A stretch of DNA of 64,000 nucleotides from Microbacteriaceae bacterium VKM Ac-2854 (GCA_013205085.1 JABMLH010000002.1:65425-129424), one strand, 5' to 3'. Shown: positions 43,893 through 52,995, counted from the stretch's first letter. Numbers and translations: made by a program. Notes: generated from the letters alone by a model not told the origin.

Positions 43893-44465
43893 ATGCACGG
43901 CACGAAGCGACGACGCGGGCGGATCATCGCCATCGCACTGCTCTGTGTCGCGGTGATCCTCTCCGCGACCTGGTTCGGCGCCGACTGGATCCGCCGACAG
44001 CCTCCGGCGAGTCACCTGTTCGACCCGCAGGCCACCTCGTACTTCCAGGCGCTCGGCGAGCCGCGAACGGATGTATCGGCGACGCAGGCCCGCGAGAGCG
44101 TCCGCGCCGCGATGGAGTCGGCCCGCATCGCGGCCTGGAGCGATCAGCGCGACCTCCTCGAGCCCGACGTCTCGATCACGGACTGGGACGTCTACCCCTG
44201 CGATGTTCACGCCTCCGCGGTGGTGCTGCAGACCACGCTGACGCCGGTCGACCCCGACGCTCCGCGCGTGCGCGAGGCGCTCGCCGCGATCGTGGCGGCG
44301 TGGTCGGCGGACGGCATCGTGGCGACGGACCCGACCACGCTCGAGCCCGGCCAGTACCGCGCCACGATCGGATTCGACGTCCCGCACGGCGGCGAGGCGG
44401 AGCTGCGCGTGCAGTCCACGCAGATCGCGATCCGGGTGCACACGGCGTGCATCGAGGACGAATGA
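43893..44465 (+). CDS. Hypothetical membrane-anchored protein
   Basis: 190 aa. A basic start (MHGTKRRRGR) and one helix (about 11-30) anchor an extracytoplasmic domain of about 155 residues with two cysteines. No family recognised. GGAGGGG precedes the ATG, and TACGAT (about 43872) may be its -10. Next to the Fic gene, convergent, but with normal high-GC codon use. Confidence 0.65.
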   Translation: MHGTKRRRGRIIAIALLCVAVILSATWFGADWIRRQPPASHLFDPQATSYFQALGEPRTDVSATQARESVRAAMESARIAAWSDQRDLLEPDVSITDWDVYPCDVHASAVVLQTTLTPVDPDAPRVREALAAIVAAWSADGIVATDPTTLEPGQYRATIGFDVPHGGEAELRVQSTQIAIRVHTACIEDE

Positions 44466-44504
44466 TCTCGGCCAAATTCGGTACACCTAAGCGCGAGGCT
44501 CGCC

Positions 44505-44542
44505 CCGATGACTCTCGCGCATTCCCTCGCGCGGGTCATCGG
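44505..44542. terminator. Hairpin between the membrane-anchored protein and Fic genes
   Basis: CCGATGAC (44505-44512) pairs with GTCATCGG (44535-44542), with further CGCGC/GCGCG pairing inside. Convergent stops lie at 44465 and 44550. Confidence 0.55.
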
Positions 44543-44549
44543 AGCGATA

Positions 44550-45956
44550 TCAAGCTAGGTATCCAGAATCCTTCAACTGCTTCGCCGCGGCGGCTTCGAC
44601 TCTTTCAAGCGCCGCCCGAAACTCAGCCTCCATAATCAGCGAGAGTCTGTACTTGAGCGATTCCGAGATAGCGGGATACACCTCTCGGAGAAACACTCGG
44701 CCAATCACCCGATCTTCATTCAAGATCGCAAAATCGGCACCCAAGTTGTCCGGGCGGGCTACGACGATTCGATAGTCATTTGAAACGAATGCCTGCGCAG
44801 GCGCCGCGCTCTGGATTACCAAACGAATTGAGCGACCCGACGGCAACTCTCGATATCCGGTTAGTCTTTGCCCACCCGACCCCTGAGACACATTGACGGA
44901 TCCACTGAGCGGAGCGTCAAAATCAGATGAAGACAATAGATCCTTGAATACTGAAGTTACCTGAGCCCGCAAGCGCTCGCCCGCCGCATCGATCTCAGCA
45001 TGGTCAACACCTCCTCGACCCGATAGGAGCTTCTGAATGGACTTTACGCGATCTTCGACGGGTGGGCGCCCCACAGAGACGATATTCGCCTCCACCAAGC
45101 CGATCGTGTCCACGACACAGTTCAGCACGAACTCGACGAATAAGCTAGGATCGCCACCATCCGCTTCCTCCAAGGCGTCAAGATACGCTGGCTTCTGATC
45201 AGCAAAAATCACGAGCGGGATCCCTGGCTCCCGATAGAGAAACACAGAAGCAAGAGCTCGAGAAACACGACCGTTCCCGTCCGGGAAAGGATGCACACAA
45301 ACGAAGGCGTAATGCGCGTAGGCCGCTTGGACCACCGGGTGCAGTGCACTGAAATCGTCAGACCTCAACTGCTCCATTAGACGGGCCATCTCCGGAACCG
45401 TATCGAGGACAGGCGCGTAGCTGTGTATCTCGTTTCGCGCTAGGTTGAGCGGGCTATTCTCTTCAGTCTTATACCTACCCAGTTCCAGTGCCCTTTCTTG
45501 GGGGCCAACAGGCGTGTATACCGTGTACGACTCCTGAGACTTGCAGATTATTGCGTGAAGTTCCTTTAGCCAGTACTCGGTCAGCGGGATTCGTCGAGTC
45601 GCTGCATCGAGAACATACTCGTATGCAGCGAGTGCATCAGAGATTGTCCGCAGTGTCGATTCCGACTTGGCCTCGTGGATAGCATCGAGAATCGACACGC
45701 TGGCAGCAACAGAGATCGTGAAGCCACGGTCGACATCATATAGGCCCTCGATCGCGCCGGTATCGATCGCGGCCCACCTAGTTGCTCGCTCGACGGCCAA
45801 CCGGTTCGTCTCGGATGTTGCTGACGCTCGAGTGGCTGCCAGGTTATTCACATAGGTATCGAAGATTGAAACATCGACTTCGAGGTTTGTCCAGTCGGCA
45901 ACAGACGGGAAAGGACGATAGGGGAGGCGACTCGGCTCTGACGTCAAAGCGTTCAT
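44550..45956 (-). CDS. Fic family protein, class II (predicted AMP-transferase) in lower-GC DNA
   Basis: 468 aa. The active-site motif HPFPDGNGR (222-230) is complete. An N-terminal TGAIEG (66-71) matches the class II inhibitory motif (S/T-x-x-x-E-G/N), so the protein carries its own off-switch and needs no separate antitoxin. An N-terminal Fic_N-like part (about 1-120) and a C-terminal region of about 170 residues of unknown fold flank the core. Fic enzymes transfer AMP or other nucleotide parts to target proteins. The DNA is visibly lower in GC than every neighbour, with many A/T-ending codons, suggesting recent acquisition. Confidence 0.9.
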   Translation of the reverse strand: MNALTSEPSRLPYRPFPSVADWTNLEVDVSIFDTYVNNLAATRASATSETNRLAVERATRWAAIDTGAIEGLYDVDRGFTISVAASVSILDAIHEAKSESTLRTISDALAAYEYVLDAATRRIPLTEYWLKELHAIICKSQESYTVYTPVGPQERALELGRYKTEENSPLNLARNEIHSYAPVLDTVPEMARLMEQLRSDDFSALHPVVQAAYAHYAFVCVHPFPDGNGRVSRALASVFLYREPGIPLVIFADQKPAYLDALEEADGGDPSLFVEFVLNCVVDTIGLVEANIVSVGRPPVEDRVKSIQKLLSGRGGVDHAEIDAAGERLRAQVTSVFKDLLSSSDFDAPLSGSVNVSQGSGGQRLTGYRELPSGRSIRLVIQSAAPAQAFVSNDYRIVVARPDNLGADFAILNEDRVIGRVFLREVYPAISESLKYRLSLIMEAEFRAALERVEAAAAKQLKDSGYLA

Positions 45957-46091
45957 GCCCTAAATCATCTCACGCAGCGAAGACTCCCGACGATTTGCAC
46001 GGGAAATGCAGTCTATCGACGTGAACTCGCGCTGGTCCGGCGTCGATCCCCTTGATCTTGTACGCCGGCGTTCGGGGCAACCCCTCCCGCC

Positions 46092-47639
46092 TCAGCGCCC
46101 CTTGAGGATCTCCTCCTCGACCACTCCCCCGTACCCCTCGGCCTGCGGGTCGCCGTGCAGCCCGCCGCTGAGCGCGTACTCCTCCTCGGGCGAGAGCACG
46201 AGGCGCTTGCGACCCCAGAGGGCGAAGCCGATCAGGATCACGGCGTAGACGGCGACGATCGCGATGATCGCGGGCTGGAAGGTCTCGTTCAGCAAGAAGC
46301 CGAAGAAGATCAGCACGTTGATCAGCGCCGCGACCACCGCGCCGGGGATGCCCCACGGGCTGCGATAGGGCCGCTTCGCCTTCGGGAAGCGGTAGCGCAG
46401 GATGACGAACGCGACCATCTGCATGAAGTACGCGACGACGGCGCCCCAGACCGCGATGTTCAGCACGATCGCGCCGGCCACGGCTCCCGCGCCCTCCGGC
46501 GAGAGCTTGGAGAGCACATCCACCACGACCAGGGCGACGAAGCCGATGATCGCGCCGACGGTCAGCGCGATCCACGGCGTCTGGCGCTTGCCGGTGAGCG
46601 AGAACACCCGCGGGTAGTAGCCGGCCCGCGAGAGCGAGTACATGTTGCGGCCGTAGGCGAACATGATGCCCTGCAGCGAGGCGAGCAGGCCGATCAACGC
46701 GAACAGGGCCAGCACCGCGGCCGCGCCGTCGCCGACCATGGCGCGGAAACCGTCCAGCAGCGGCTCGCCCGACACGCCCATGTCCTCCGAGCCGATCAGC
46801 GCCGTGTTCAGGAACAGCACCAGCAGGCCGGTGACGATCAGGGTGCCTCGGGCCCAGAAGCCGGCCTTCGGGATGTCGCGCACCGGGTTGTGCGCCTCCT
46901 CCGCCGCCAGCGGCAGCTCCTCGATGCCGAGGAAGAACCACATCGCGAACGGCAGCGCGAACAGGATGGGCAGCACGCCGTGCGGCAGGAACTCGGTCTG
47001 GCCCGGGTCGGGCGCGATGTTCCAGAGCGAGCTCCAGTCCAGCGCCGGCGAGAAGATCGCCATCACCGAGAACGCGAGCAGGATGGCGATGGAGATGATC
47101 GAGACCACGATCGCGAAGCGGAACGAGAGCGCGGCGCCGGCCGAGTTCAGCGTCACGAAGACGATGTAGAGCACCAGCCACCAGATCCACATGTTGTCGG
47201 AGAGGTCGAAGCCGAGCAGCTCGCTGGTCACGCCGTTCGCGTACTGCGCCGAGAAGAACACCACGACCGCGGTGGTGGCGACGTACTCGATCGTCTCGGC
47301 GAGGCCCGTGACCAGGCCGCCCCACGGCCCCATCGCCGAGCGGGCGAAGGAGTACGCGCCGCCGGTGTGCGGCATCGCGGCGGCCATCTCGCCGATCGCG
47401 AAGATCATCCCGTAATACATCACAACGAGCACGGCGAAGGCGATCAGCATGCCGCCGAAGCCGGCGAAGTCGATGCCGAAGTTCCAGCCGGAGAAGTCGC
47501 CCGAGATGACGGCGGCGACGGCGAGACCCCAGAGCCCCCAGATCCCCGCGGATCGTCGAAGGGTGCGCTTCTCGAAGTAGCCCTCCTCCGCCTTGGAATA
47601 GGTCACTCCTGACCGATTGGCGGTGCTCTTCTCGCTCAT
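46092..47639 (-). CDS. APC family permease, ethanolamine/amino acid type
   Basis: 515 aa with 12 predicted helices. The N-terminal part (GLAVAAVISGDFSGWNFGID) resembles ethanolamine permeases of the APC superfamily. It is divergent from the gamma-glutamyl ligase operon, so it probably imports that operon's substrate. ATG 47639 has GAGG six bases upstream; another in-frame ATG lies six bases before it. The last 30 residues are a soluble tail. Confidence 0.85.
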   Translation of the reverse strand: MSEKSTANRSGVTYSKAEEGYFEKRTLRRSAGIWGLWGLAVAAVISGDFSGWNFGIDFAGFGGMLIAFAVLVVMYYGMIFAIGEMAAAMPHTGGAYSFARSAMGPWGGLVTGLAETIEYVATTAVVVFFSAQYANGVTSELLGFDLSDNMWIWWLVLYIVFVTLNSAGAALSFRFAIVVSIISIAILLAFSVMAIFSPALDWSSLWNIAPDPGQTEFLPHGVLPILFALPFAMWFFLGIEELPLAAEEAHNPVRDIPKAGFWARGTLIVTGLLVLFLNTALIGSEDMGVSGEPLLDGFRAMVGDGAAAVLALFALIGLLASLQGIMFAYGRNMYSLSRAGYYPRVFSLTGKRQTPWIALTVGAIIGFVALVVVDVLSKLSPEGAGAVAGAIVLNIAVWGAVVAYFMQMVAFVILRYRFPKAKRPYRSPWGIPGAVVAALINVLIFFGFLLNETFQPAIIAIVAVYAVILIGFALWGRKRLVLSPEEEYALSGGLHGDPQAEGYGGVVEEEILKGR

Positions 47640-47821
47640 CGTCATCCTCAAGCTCGTCGGGTACGGGTGAGCCGAGCATAGGGCTCCCAATGGTCGCCTA
47701 CCAGACCTTTATCGGGGCCGGCCGTCAGATTTCATCGGGATGTAACAGGGACGGGCTGTGGTTCAATGGTCGCAGTCCCGTCGATATACGCATCACGATC
47801 CACGTTCAAGGGAGCACACAC
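47640..47821. promoter_or_regulatory. Divergent control region of permease and gamma-glutamyl ligase operon
   Basis: For the ligase operon, TTCAAT, 17 bp and TATACG precede the leader, and AAGGGAG is the ribosome site. TGGT-N5-ACCA at 47691-47703 is a candidate operator for the FadR-type regulator encoded at the operon's end, although the classical FadR spacing is shorter. Confidence 0.4.
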
Positions 47822-49189
47822 ATGCCTCGTCCCTCCGGGATGCTCACCCTCGATCGGCTGAACGAGCTGATCGACGCCGGTGACATCGACACCGTGATCG
47901 TCGCGTTCACCGACATGCAGGGCCGCCTGGTCGGCAAGCGGATCTCGGCGCGGCTGTACCAGGACGACGTCGCCGCGCACGGCGCGGAGTGCTGCAACTA
48001 CCTGCTCGCCGTCGATGTCGAGATGAACACCGTCGAGGGCTACACGATCTCCAGCTGGGAGCGCGGCTACGGCGACATGGCGATGATCCCCGACATGTCC
48101 ACGCTGCGCCTGGCGCCCTGGCTGCCGGGCACGGCGCTGGTCACGGCGGATCTGCAGTGGCTCGACGGCGCGCCGGTCACCCAGTCGCCGCGACAGATCC
48201 TGCAGGCGCAACTCGACCGGCTGAGCGCGCGGGGCCTGGACGCCTTCGTCGCCACGGAGCTGGAGTTCATCGTGTTCGACGACTCCTACCGCGAGGCGTT
48301 CGGCAAGCGGTACCAGGGCCTCACCCCCGCGAGCGACTACAACATCGACTACGCGCTGCTCGCCTCCACCCGGATGGAGCCCCTGATGCGCGACATCCGC
48401 GTGTCGATGGAGGGCGCCGGCCTGTACTGCGAGGGCATCAAGGGCGAGTGCAACTTCGGCCAGCAGGAGATCGGCTTCCGCTACGACCAGGCGCTCGTTA
48501 CCTGCGACAACCACTCGATCTACAAGTCGGGCGCGAAGGAGATCGCCGACAAGCACGGCAAGTCGCTGACCTTCATGGCCAAGTTCAACGAGCGCGAGGG
48601 CAACTCCTGCCACATCCACATCTCGCTGCGCGGGAAGGACGGCGAGGCCGTCTTCGCCGACAAGAACGCGGAGCACGGCATGTCGAAGCTGTTCCGGCAC
48701 TTCCTCGCCGGCCAGCTGCGCACGATGCGCGAGCTGACGCTGTTCTTCGCGCCGAACATCAACTCGTACAAGCGCTACGTCGACGGCTCGTTCGCCCCGA
48801 CCGCCGTCGCGTGGGGCCTGGACAACCGCACCTGCTCGCTGCGCGTCGTCGGCCACGGGCTCGGGATGCGCGTGGAGAACCGCGTGCCCGGCGGCGATGT
48901 GAACCAGTACCTCGCGGTCGCCGCCCTGATCGCGGGTGGCCTCTACGGCATCGAGAACGAGCTGGAGCTCGAGGAGGCGACCACCGGCAACGCCTACGAG
49001 GCCGGGCTGGATCGGGTGCCGACGAACCTGCGCGACGCCGCGGCCCTGTTCGGCGAATCCGCGATCGCCCGCGCCGCCTTCGGCGACGAGGTCGTCGACC
49101 ACTACCTGAACAACGCCCGCATCGAGCTGGCCGCCTACGACGCGGCCGTCACCGACTGGGAGAGGATCCGCGGATTTGAACGCCTCTGA
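47822..49189 (+). CDS. Glutamine synthetase-like ligase, probable gamma-glutamyl-ethanolamide synthetase (GlnA4-like)
   Basis: 455 aa. The glutamine synthetase catalytic fold is intact (TELEFIVFDD, GECNFGQQEIGFRY, CHIHISLRGKDG, ENRVPGGDVNQYLA). No adenylylation-tyrosine region of GlnA type is evident. It belongs to the branch used in Streptomyces for gamma-glutamylating polyamines (GlnA3) or ethanolamine (GlnA4). The neighbours (an ethanolamine-type permease, and an SDR in place of an amine oxidase) favour ethanolamine. First gene of the operon; its end overlaps the next gene by 14 bases. Confidence 0.82.
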   Translation: MPRPSGMLTLDRLNELIDAGDIDTVIVAFTDMQGRLVGKRISARLYQDDVAAHGAECCNYLLAVDVEMNTVEGYTISSWERGYGDMAMIPDMSTLRLAPWLPGTALVTADLQWLDGAPVTQSPRQILQAQLDRLSARGLDAFVATELEFIVFDDSYREAFGKRYQGLTPASDYNIDYALLASTRMEPLMRDIRVSMEGAGLYCEGIKGECNFGQQEIGFRYDQALVTCDNHSIYKSGAKEIADKHGKSLTFMAKFNEREGNSCHIHISLRGKDGEAVFADKNAEHGMSKLFRHFLAGQLRTMRELTLFFAPNINSYKRYVDGSFAPTAVAWGLDNRTCSLRVVGHGLGMRVENRVPGGDVNQYLAVAALIAGGLYGIENELELEEATTGNAYEAGLDRVPTNLRDAAALFGESAIARAAFGDEVVDHYLNNARIELAAYDAAVTDWERIRGFERL

Positions 49190-49934
49190 CCACAACGATT
49201 CTGAGCTGCCACGCCCGGTCATCGGCCTGACCACCTACCTGGAACAGGCGCAGACCGGCGTCTGGGATGTGCCCGCCGCCTTCCTGCCCAAGACCTACTT
49301 CGAATCCGTCACGCGAGCGGGCGGCATCGCGGTGCTGCTGCCGCCGCAGCCCGCGAGCGCCGCCATCGCCGAGCGCGTCATCGACGGCCTCGACGGCCTG
49401 ATCGTCTGCGGCGGCAAAGACATCGAGCCCAGCCGCTACGGCCAGATTGCGCATCCCGAGACCGACGAACCGCGCCCCGACCGCGACGCGTGGGAGGACG
49501 CGCTGCTGCGCGCCGCTCTCGCGCGCGAACTGCCGTTCCTCGGCATCTGCCGCGGCGCGCAGATGCTCAACGTGGCCCTCGGCGGCACCCTGCACCAGCA
49601 CCTGCCCGATGTGATCGGCGACCGGCGCTATCAGGCCGGCGGCGGCGTCTTCAACACGGTCGAGGTCGACGTGGATCCCGGCTCGAAGCTGGCGGGCATC
49701 GTCGGCGCCGACACCGTTTACGCGCAGGTGTACCACCATCAGGCGATCGATCGGGTGGCCGAGGGGCTGCAGGTCACCGCGCGCACCCCCGACGGCACGA
49801 TCGAGGCCGTCGAGGCGCCGGGCGTTCCGTTCGCGGTGGCCGTGCAGTGGCATCCCGAGATGGACGCCGAAGACCTCCGCCTGTTCGCGAGCCTCGTCGA
49901 GGCCGCCCGCGCCTACCGATCGGTTCCCGCATGA
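49176..49934 (+). CDS. Gamma-glutamyl hydrolase, PuuD-like class I amidotransferase
   Basis: 252 aa. Catalytic Cys in GICRGAQMLN and the His/Glu pair in VQWHPE are intact. PuuD hydrolyses gamma-glutamyl-GABA; here the product of the preceding oxidations, possibly gamma-glutamylglycine, is the likely substrate. TTG start with GAGAGG ten bases upstream, inside the ligase gene. Its end overlaps the aldehyde dehydrogenase start (ATGA). Confidence 0.88.
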   Translation: MNASDHNDSELPRPVIGLTTYLEQAQTGVWDVPAAFLPKTYFESVTRAGGIAVLLPPQPASAAIAERVIDGLDGLIVCGGKDIEPSRYGQIAHPETDEPRPDRDAWEDALLRAALARELPFLGICRGAQMLNVALGGTLHQHLPDVIGDRRYQAGGGVFNTVEVDVDPGSKLAGIVGADTVYAQVYHHQAIDRVAEGLQVTARTPDGTIEAVEAPGVPFAVAVQWHPEMDAEDLRLFASLVEAARAYRSVPA

Positions 49935-51289
49935 GCACCTTCACCGTCGTCAACCCCGCCACCGCCGCCTCGTTCGCCGAGGTCGAGTTGCTCGACATCG
50001 AGCAGACGGATGCCGCCATCGCCCGCGCCGCGATCGCCCAGCGCTCCTGGGCCACGGTCGCCCCCGCCGACAAGGCGCTCGCGCTGCGCCGCTTCGCGGA
50101 TGCGGTCGGCGGCGCCGTCGAAGAACTCGCCAGGCTCGAGGTCGCCAACTCCGGGCATCCGATCGGCCAGGCCCGTTGGGAGGCCGGGCACGTCCGCGAC
50201 GTCCTGGAGTACTACGCCGGCTCCCCCGAGCGGATGTTCGGCACGCAGATCCCGGTCGCCGGCGGCCTCGACGTCACCTTCCACGAGCCGCTCGGCGTCG
50301 TCGGCGTGATCACGCCATGGAACTTCCCGATGACCATCGCCGCCTGGGGCTTCGCGCCGGCGCTCGCCGCGGGCAACGCCGTGGTGCTCAAGCCGGCCGA
50401 GTGGACGCCGTTGACCAGCATCCGCCTCGCCGAGCTCGCCCTCGAATCCGGGCTGCCGGACGGGTTGTTCCAGGTGCTACCGGGCCGCGGCTCCGTGGTG
50501 GGCGAGCGCTTCGTGACCAACCCGACGGTGCGCAAGGTGGTCTTCACCGGATCCACCGCCGTCGGCAAGCGGGTCATGGCGGGCTGCGCGGATCAGGTGA
50601 AGCGGGTCACCCTCGAACTCGGCGGCAAGAGCGCCAACATCGTCTTCGCCGACTCCGATCTGGAGAAGGCCGCCGCGACCGCGCCCTACGGCATCTTCGA
50701 CAACGCGGGGCAGGACTGCTGCGCACGCAGCCGCATCCTGGTGCAGCGCAGTGTCTACGAGCGTTTTATGGAGCTGTTCGAGCCCGCGGTCCAGGGTGTC
50801 GTCGTCGGCGACCCGAACGACGACGCGACCGAGATGGGGCCGCTGGTCTCGCAGCCGCACTTCGAGCGGGTGGCGAGCTTCGTGCCCGAGGATGCTCCGG
50901 TCGCGTTCCGCGGCAGCGCGCCGGACGGCCCCGGCTTCTGGTTCCCGCCCACGGTGCTCACCCCGGGCCGCACCGACCGCGCCGCGACCGAGGAGATCTT
51001 CGGCCCCGTCGTGTCGGTGCTGCCGTTCGAGGACGAGGCCGACGCGATCGCGCTGGCCAACGCCTCCGATTACGGTCTCTCCGGCTCGATCTGGACCCGC
51101 GACGTCGGCCGGGCGCTGCGCGTCTCGCGCGCGATCGAGAGCGGCAACCTCTCGGTCAACTCGCACTCGTCCGTGCGCTACACCACCCCGTTCGGCGGCT
51201 TCAAGCAGTCGGGCCTCGGCCGCGAGCTGGGGCCGGATGCGCCGCTCGCCTTCACCGAGACCAAGAACGTCTTCATCGCGGTCGACTGA
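49931..51289 (+). CDS. NAD(P)-dependent aldehyde dehydrogenase
   Basis: 452 aa. The catalytic Cys is in NAGQDCCARSR and the general base Glu is in LELGGKSANIVF; the cofactor motif FTGSTAVGKRV is present. In this operon it should oxidise a gamma-glutamyl aldehyde to the acid (PuuC-like step). Start overlaps the PuuD stop by four bases. Confidence 0.92.
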   Translation: MSTFTVVNPATAASFAEVELLDIEQTDAAIARAAIAQRSWATVAPADKALALRRFADAVGGAVEELARLEVANSGHPIGQARWEAGHVRDVLEYYAGSPERMFGTQIPVAGGLDVTFHEPLGVVGVITPWNFPMTIAAWGFAPALAAGNAVVLKPAEWTPLTSIRLAELALESGLPDGLFQVLPGRGSVVGERFVTNPTVRKVVFTGSTAVGKRVMAGCADQVKRVTLELGGKSANIVFADSDLEKAAATAPYGIFDNAGQDCCARSRILVQRSVYERFMELFEPAVQGVVVGDPNDDATEMGPLVSQPHFERVASFVPEDAPVAFRGSAPDGPGFWFPPTVLTPGRTDRAATEEIFGPVVSVLPFEDEADAIALANASDYGLSGSIWTRDVGRALRVSRAIESGNLSVNSHSSVRYTTPFGGFKQSGLGRELGPDAPLAFTETKNVFIAVD

Positions 51290-51330
51290 ACGGCGCCGCC
51301 GACCGAGCCGCCCCTCGCTGATTCAGCCCC

Positions 51331-51352
51331 ACCTCGCTGGTTGAGCTTGCCG
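51331..51352 (+). repeat. Single copy of the CGCTGGTTGAGC repeat
   Basis: The string around 51333-51352 reads CTGGTTGAGCTTGCCGAAAC. The same words occur several times at 56984-57240. Here it sits in the 96-bp gap before the SDR gene. Confidence 0.6.
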
Positions 51353-51385
51353 AAACCACTTCCACCACACCCCGAAAGGCACGCA

Positions 51386-52174
51386 ATGCCCATCCCCTCC
51401 CTCGACCTGACCCAGCGCCTCGCGGGCAAGGTCGCCGTCGTCACCGGCGGCGCCTCCGGCATCGGTCTCGCGACCGCGAAGCGCTTCGCCGCCGAGGGCG
51501 CGAAGGTCGTCATCGCCGACATGGACGCCACCGCCGGCCCCGCCGCCGCGGAACTCGTCGACGGACTCTTCGTGAAGGTGAACGTGACCGACGAGGCCGA
51601 GGTGAACGCCCTCTTCGACGCGGCGTTCGAGGCCTACGGCTCCGTCGACATCGCGTTCAACAACGCCGGCATCTCGCCGCCCGACGACGACTCGATCGAG
51701 ACCACCGAGCTGCCGGCGTGGGAGAAGGTGCAGGACGTCAACCTCAAGTCGGTCTACCTCTGCTGCCGCGCCGCGCTGCGGTACATGACCAAGCAGGGCT
51801 CCGGCTCGATCATCAACACCGCCTCCTTCGTCGCCGTGCTCGGCTCGGCGACCTCGCAGATCAGCTACACGGCCTCGAAGGGTGGCGTGCTGGCGATGAG
51901 CCGCGAGCTCGGTGTGCAGTTCGCCCGCCAGGGCATCCGGGTGAACGCGCTCTGCCCCGGTCCGGTGAACACCCCGCTGCTGCAGGAGCTGTTCGCGAAG
52001 GATCCGGTGCGCGCCCAGCGCCGCCTCGTGCACATCCCGATCGGCCGCTTCGCCGAGCCGGAGGAGCTGGCCGCCGCCGTGGCCTTCCTCGCCAGCGACG
52101 ACTCCTCCTTCATCACCGGCTCGACCTTCCTGGTCGACGGCGGCATCTCCTCCGCCTACGTGACCCCCGAGTGA
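51386..52174 (+). CDS. Short-chain dehydrogenase/reductase
   Basis: 262 aa. Cofactor motif VTGGASGIGLA, NNAG, and the catalytic Tyr/Lys in ISYTASKGG are present. Beside the ligase, it could oxidise the alcohol of gamma-glutamylethanolamide to the aldehyde, a step that in the putrescine route needs an amine oxidase, which is missing here. I chose ATG 51386 (GAAAGG upstream) over one 15 codons earlier that falls inside the repeat. Confidence 0.88.
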   Translation: MPIPSLDLTQRLAGKVAVVTGGASGIGLATAKRFAAEGAKVVIADMDATAGPAAAELVDGLFVKVNVTDEAEVNALFDAAFEAYGSVDIAFNNAGISPPDDDSIETTELPAWEKVQDVNLKSVYLCCRAALRYMTKQGSGSIINTASFVAVLGSATSQISYTASKGGVLAMSRELGVQFARQGIRVNALCPGPVNTPLLQELFAKDPVRAQRRLVHIPIGRFAEPEELAAAVAFLASDDSSFITGSTFLVDGGISSAYVTPE

Positions 52175-52899
52175 TCGTGACCCTCGAGGGCGATGCCACG
52201 ACCGCCGAAGGCGCCCTGCTGCGCCCGGTGCGCACCGGCAACGCCTTCGAGGAGACGGTGCAGCGGCTGATGCAGATGGTCAAGCTCGGGCTGATTCCGC
52301 CCGGCGAACGCCTGCCGGCGGAGCGTGATCTCGCGACCCGGCTCGGGGTCAGCCGTGACACGCTGCGCGAGGCGATCTCCTCGCTCGCCGAGGCCGGCTA
52401 CCTCGTGTCGCGGCGCGGCCGCTACGGCGGCACCTTCGTGGCGGAGGATCAGCCGACGGAGGCGCTGGGCCAGCGCGGGTTCACGGCGGCGGAGATCGAC
52501 GACGTGATCGGGCTGCGCGAGATCCTCGAGGTCGGCGCCGCGCGGCTCGCCGCCTCCGCCGAGCTGCCGGCCGGCGAGCGCGAACGGCTCTGGCAGGCGT
52601 TGGCGGATGTGGAGGCCGCCTCCCCCGAGGACTACCGTCGGCTCGACTCGCGTCTGCACCTGACGATCGCCGAGCTCGCGGGGCTGCCCTCGCTGATCCC
52701 CCTCGTTGCGGAGAGCCGGATGCGAGTGAACGCGCTGCTCGACGACATCCCGCTGCTGCCCCGCAACATCGGTCACGCCGATGAGCAGCACCGCGCCCTG
52801 GTCGGCGCGATCCTGACCGGCCGCCGGGAGGACGCCGCCCGGCTGATGTCCGAGCACGTCGCCGCCTCGGCCGCCCTGCTGCGCGCCTTCCTCGCCTGA
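52171..52899 (+). CDS. GntR family regulator, FadR subfamily
   Basis: 242 aa. Winged helix at about 40-95 (LPAERDLATRLGVSRDTLRE) and an all-helical FCD effector domain. The GTG start overlaps the SDR stop (GTGA). It is the last gene of the operon and is probably its regulator, responding to the amine or a pathway intermediate. Confidence 0.88.
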   Translation: MIVTLEGDATTAEGALLRPVRTGNAFEETVQRLMQMVKLGLIPPGERLPAERDLATRLGVSRDTLREAISSLAEAGYLVSRRGRYGGTFVAEDQPTEALGQRGFTAAEIDDVIGLREILEVGAARLAASAELPAGERERLWQALADVEAASPEDYRRLDSRLHLTIAELAGLPSLIPLVAESRMRVNALLDDIPLLPRNIGHADEQHRALVGAILTGRREDAARLMSEHVAASAALLRAFLA

Positions 52900-52913
52900 G
52901 GCCACCGCTCTCA

Positions 52914-52978
52914 CCCGCGAGATGCCACTTGTGTACGCATCCTGCGGCGTGTCGCGTACAGAAGAGGCATCTCGCGGG
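52914..52978. terminator. Long hairpin downstream of the GntR gene
   Basis: Perfect 13-base outer arms (52914-52926, 52966-52978), continued by about 12 further pairs with two mismatches. It starts 15 bases after the GntR stop, in a convergent gap. The outer arm contains GATGCCACTT, close in plan to the GTTGTCACT arms. Confidence 0.7.
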
Positions 52979-52995
52979 AAGGGGCAGCACGCCGA

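Noticed and set aside
44466-46091. Separate antitoxin gene for Fic
   Set aside because: No small gene abuts it; the inhibitory motif is inside the Fic protein itself.
46155-47612. Long antisense frame opposite the permease
   Set aside because: Composition is Arg/Gln/His/Asp-rich with no domain; the permease on the other strand is clear.
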